64,000 nt of DNA from Hippopus hippopus (taxonomy: Eukaryota; Mollusca; Bivalvia; Cardiida; Cardiidae). Position numbers and translations under genes: made by a program. Positions 62,017-64,000 of this stretch are shown here, piece after piece. The notes below the pieces were generated by a model. That model saw only the letters and a list, made by a program, of their open reading frames with translations, was not told the origin of the DNA and searched no databases. The first letter of the stretch is position 1. Each line of letters starts with the position of its first letter. The stretch covers positions 2,356,001 to 2,420,000 of the forward strand of contig OX328109.1 of the NCBI GenBank assembly GCA_946811185.2, read 5' to 3'.

Positions 62017-62188
62017 TCCCTTTACCACACAATCCCGAGTTTTTATGACCCTAATCAGGAAGACTTGAAAACATTGTGGGAACAGGAGAAAATGCTGGTA
62101 ACCATCATTTTCTCCTTTTCCCACAATGTTTTCTAAAGACTTCTTTCTCAGGGTCGTCAAAAGTAGGGATTGTGTGGTAATGGGTTAA
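62013..62188. mobile_element. Family A variant with two L-type ends
   Basis: Left: CCTTTACCACACAATCCCG. Right: GTCGTCAAAAGTAGGGATTG then TGTGGTAATGGGTTAA, the inverted L end. The whole ~176 bp is one imperfect palindrome. Confidence 0.85.
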
Positions 62189-62193
62189 ATGTT

Positions 62194-62296
62194 TAATTGA
62201 TTGTATGGTTTTAATGTTTTCTACATAATTTTCAGTTATATTGAAGCTGCCATTGCCCCTATCCATGCTTTCTTGGACTTCCTGTTGCTAGCAGTA
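62194..62296 (-). mobile_element. SINE-1 3' fragment (minus)
   Basis: TTGATTGTATGG tail and CCTATCCATGCTTTCTTGGA body, joined to a family A half-copy at 62297. Confidence 0.65.
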
Positions 62297-62644
62297 GTCT
62301 TTTCCCACTATGTTCTCAAAAGCTTTCTTTCTAAGCATCGTTAAAATGTGGGATTTTATGGTAAAGAGTTTGTCGCAAGTAATTTTTCCAGGCATTGATT
62401 TATGCCTTTTTAATTTTAACTCCATACCAAACGACAAAATTTTGGACTGGACCTAATTGAAAACATTTGCAGACAACAAATTGAATGTCTCTTAAATGGA
62501 GCTTTCTGTATTCAATAGAGTAGTAAACATTGTGGGAATAGGAGAAAATGCTGGTTACCAGCATTTTCTCCTTTTCCCACTATGTTTTCAAAATGCTGCT
62601 CTTCCAGGGTCGTTAAAACTCAGGACTGCATGGTAAAGGGTAAA
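62297..62644 (-). mobile_element. Family A, half-copy and complete copy
   Basis: 62297-62369 (L half) and 62416-62644 (complete). Confidence 0.8.
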
Positions 62645-62802
62645 CCTGAAAGTCACTTTGAAAATTGAATGTTTATTGAAAACCACTAGTACAGTAAGTT
62701 TGATATATTTAGTATGCAAATAAACTGGACGTCATAGAATCTTTATTGTTGCTCTCAGTGGATGGTGTCTGGCAAGCTGTTTTTGGAATTCAAAGAACTC
62801 AG

Positions 62803-62994
62803 TTAACCCTATACCACACAATCCCAAGTTTTAACATCTTTGAAGAGGAGGGCAAGCTGGTAACCAGCATCTTCTCCTTTTCCAACAATGTTTTCTGTTG
62901 GATCAAAGACAAATCATTGAGCTACATTCAATTTGTCGTCTTAAAAAGCTTTCAGTTTGGTAGAGTCCAAAATATCTTTGTTACGTAAAGAGTT
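62803..62994 (+). mobile_element. Family A, left arm deleted
   Basis: GAAGAGGAGGGCAAGCTGGT replaces the left arm; R end worn. Confidence 0.8.
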
Positions 62995-63125
62995 GAATTC
63001 CAAGCAAGAAAAAGAACTGCAGTAAATAGTTAATTTCTGATGCAGCTGTAGGCATGCAAACAAGGGACATAATTGTTCTATTTTTAGCCCTGCTGCTTTC
63101 AAAAGAAACATGGAAGTACTGTCAT

Positions 63126-63168
63126 AGCCCTGCTGCTGCTGCTGCTGCTGCTGTTGTTGTTGTTATTT
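63126..63168 (+). repeat. (CTG)n(TTG)n microsatellite
   Basis: About eight CTG then four TTG units within family G. Confidence 0.9.
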
Positions 63169-63513
63169 GACAATTTTTTAGATGTTTGTCATTTCTTAAT
63201 GTATTTAATTCAAACTTAGACTTGTTCACTATCAAAGGGGGACCTCATACCAGAGGGCCAGGTAATTCTCAAAGTAGCTTTTACTCAGTTATGCCCCCTT
63301 TTAGCTTGGTTGTTTTTGGAGAAATCAATGAGGTATTGGTATAGCCCTGGCGTTATCTGCACTGTCATGGGGCAAAAAAATTGATATTTTACAATATCAA
63401 AAGGGGAGCCCGAACAACAAGTGCAGGTAACTATTAAAGCAATTTTTGGCACAATTATGCCCCTTTTCCTCCTTAAAATTTTCACTGAAAATCTTGCAAC
63501 TGCAGAATTCAAC

Positions 63514-63741
63514 TTAACCCTTTACCACACGACCAATTTTAGACCTGTCCGAATTGAAAGCATTTGCAGAGGACAGTTTCAATGTGGATCATATGAAATG
63601 ATTTTTCTTTGATAGGGTAGAAAACATTGTGGGAAAAGGAGAAAATGCTGGTTACCAGCATTTTCTCCTTTTCCCACAATGTTTTCAAAAGCCTTCTCTA
63701 TCAGGGGTGTCAAAAGTCGTCATTGTGTGGTAAAGGGTTAA
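63514..63741 (-). mobile_element. Family A, complete, young
   Basis: Differs from 58777-59004 at few positions; inserted in a family G-like stretch. Confidence 0.93.
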
Positions 63742-63915
63742 AATCAAGCAAATACAGCCGAGCACTGGCAGCTGCATGTGGTGTTCTTGTTTTTCATTTT
63801 TCCGTAGCTTTTGTGCATACTGCTCCTCAAATCTTGCTTTTCAGGACTCTTAAGTCCTTTGATTCTATCTGCGTTTAATTTTTTGTCTGCAAAATGCATT
63901 CCGTACAGACAGTTC

Positions 63916-64000
63916 TTAACCCTTAGGGCACTAAGCACGTCTTTAAAACCTTTCGTGGCCAGTATAGATCAAGATCAGACTGCACAAAATGTGCAGTCTG
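63916..64000 (+). mobile_element. Family D, cut by the window end
   Basis: TTAACCCTTAGGGCACTAAG through GATCAGACTGCACAAAATGT; the second arm is entering at 63990. Confidence 0.75.

Larger units (their letters stand above)
63083..63860 (+). repeat. Family G, two segments, interrupted by family A and a CTG/TTG microsatellite
   Basis: TTAGCCCTGCTGCTTTCAAA (63087) and TTAGCTTGGTTGTTTTTGGA (63300); resumes AATCAAGCAAATACAGCCGA after 63741. Confidence 0.6.

Overview
The window is animal nuclear DNA, most likely from a bivalve mollusc. The evidence is small exons with GT/AG introns of 0.4-6 kb, AT-rich introns packed with non-autonomous transposons, two tRNA-derived SINE families with CAATC-type tails, and Tc1/mariner copies. 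The species call is inference; a heterodont clam would fit. No bacterial-type operons, rRNA or CRISPR were seen.

Two host genes are supported, both on the + strand. (1) Positions 3-8642 hold seven exons of an RMND1/DUF155-family gene. The exons join in frame for 243 codons and end at a TGA, with a polyadenylation signal at 8676. The 5' end lies outside the window. (2) Positions 13970-39211 hold fifteen exons of MED15, the Mediator tail subunit. They run from the ATG and the N-terminal KIX domain, through a Q/P/G/M-rich linker, into the conserved C-terminal region. Phases match at every junction and total 505 codons plus one base. The last ~80 residues were not found. The remaining 24 kb looks like one very large, repeat-filled last intron, or the final exon lies beyond 64000.

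The dominant content is one miniature transposon, called family A here. A complete copy is ~225-240 bp, starts and ends in TTAA with a ~14 bp terminal inverted repeat (TTAACYCTTTACCA), and has a central hairpin with 33 bp arms and a 1-base centre. By eye I count about 115 copies and fragments, about a third of the window. In family A entries, '+' means the end reading CACACAATCCC (L end) is on the left; the other end (R end) reads AAACGACAAAATTTTAGAC. Copies abut in chains that share a TTAA, interrupt other repeats and are interrupted by them. Other families are: B, a ~260 bp MITE with ~36 bp terminal repeats and a GGTCAGCCTG hairpin; D, a second TTAA-bounded hairpin MITE; E, a CATTCACCAACCATT-ended repeat; C, a ~750 bp repeat with two opposed copies; SINE-1 and SINE-2; two mariners; a CAGGG-ended hAT-like element carrying a TTF-type zinc-finger exon; a dead non-LTR reverse transcriptase; and several mini- and microsatellites.

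The most unusual structures are the ninefold tandem array built from the 3' half and splice donor of MED15 exon 15 (39141-40230); paired substitutions in both hairpin arms of family A, and copies whose two ends are the same end; a D < SINE-1 < A triple nest that proves the TTAA target duplication; and two mariners with complementary lesions.
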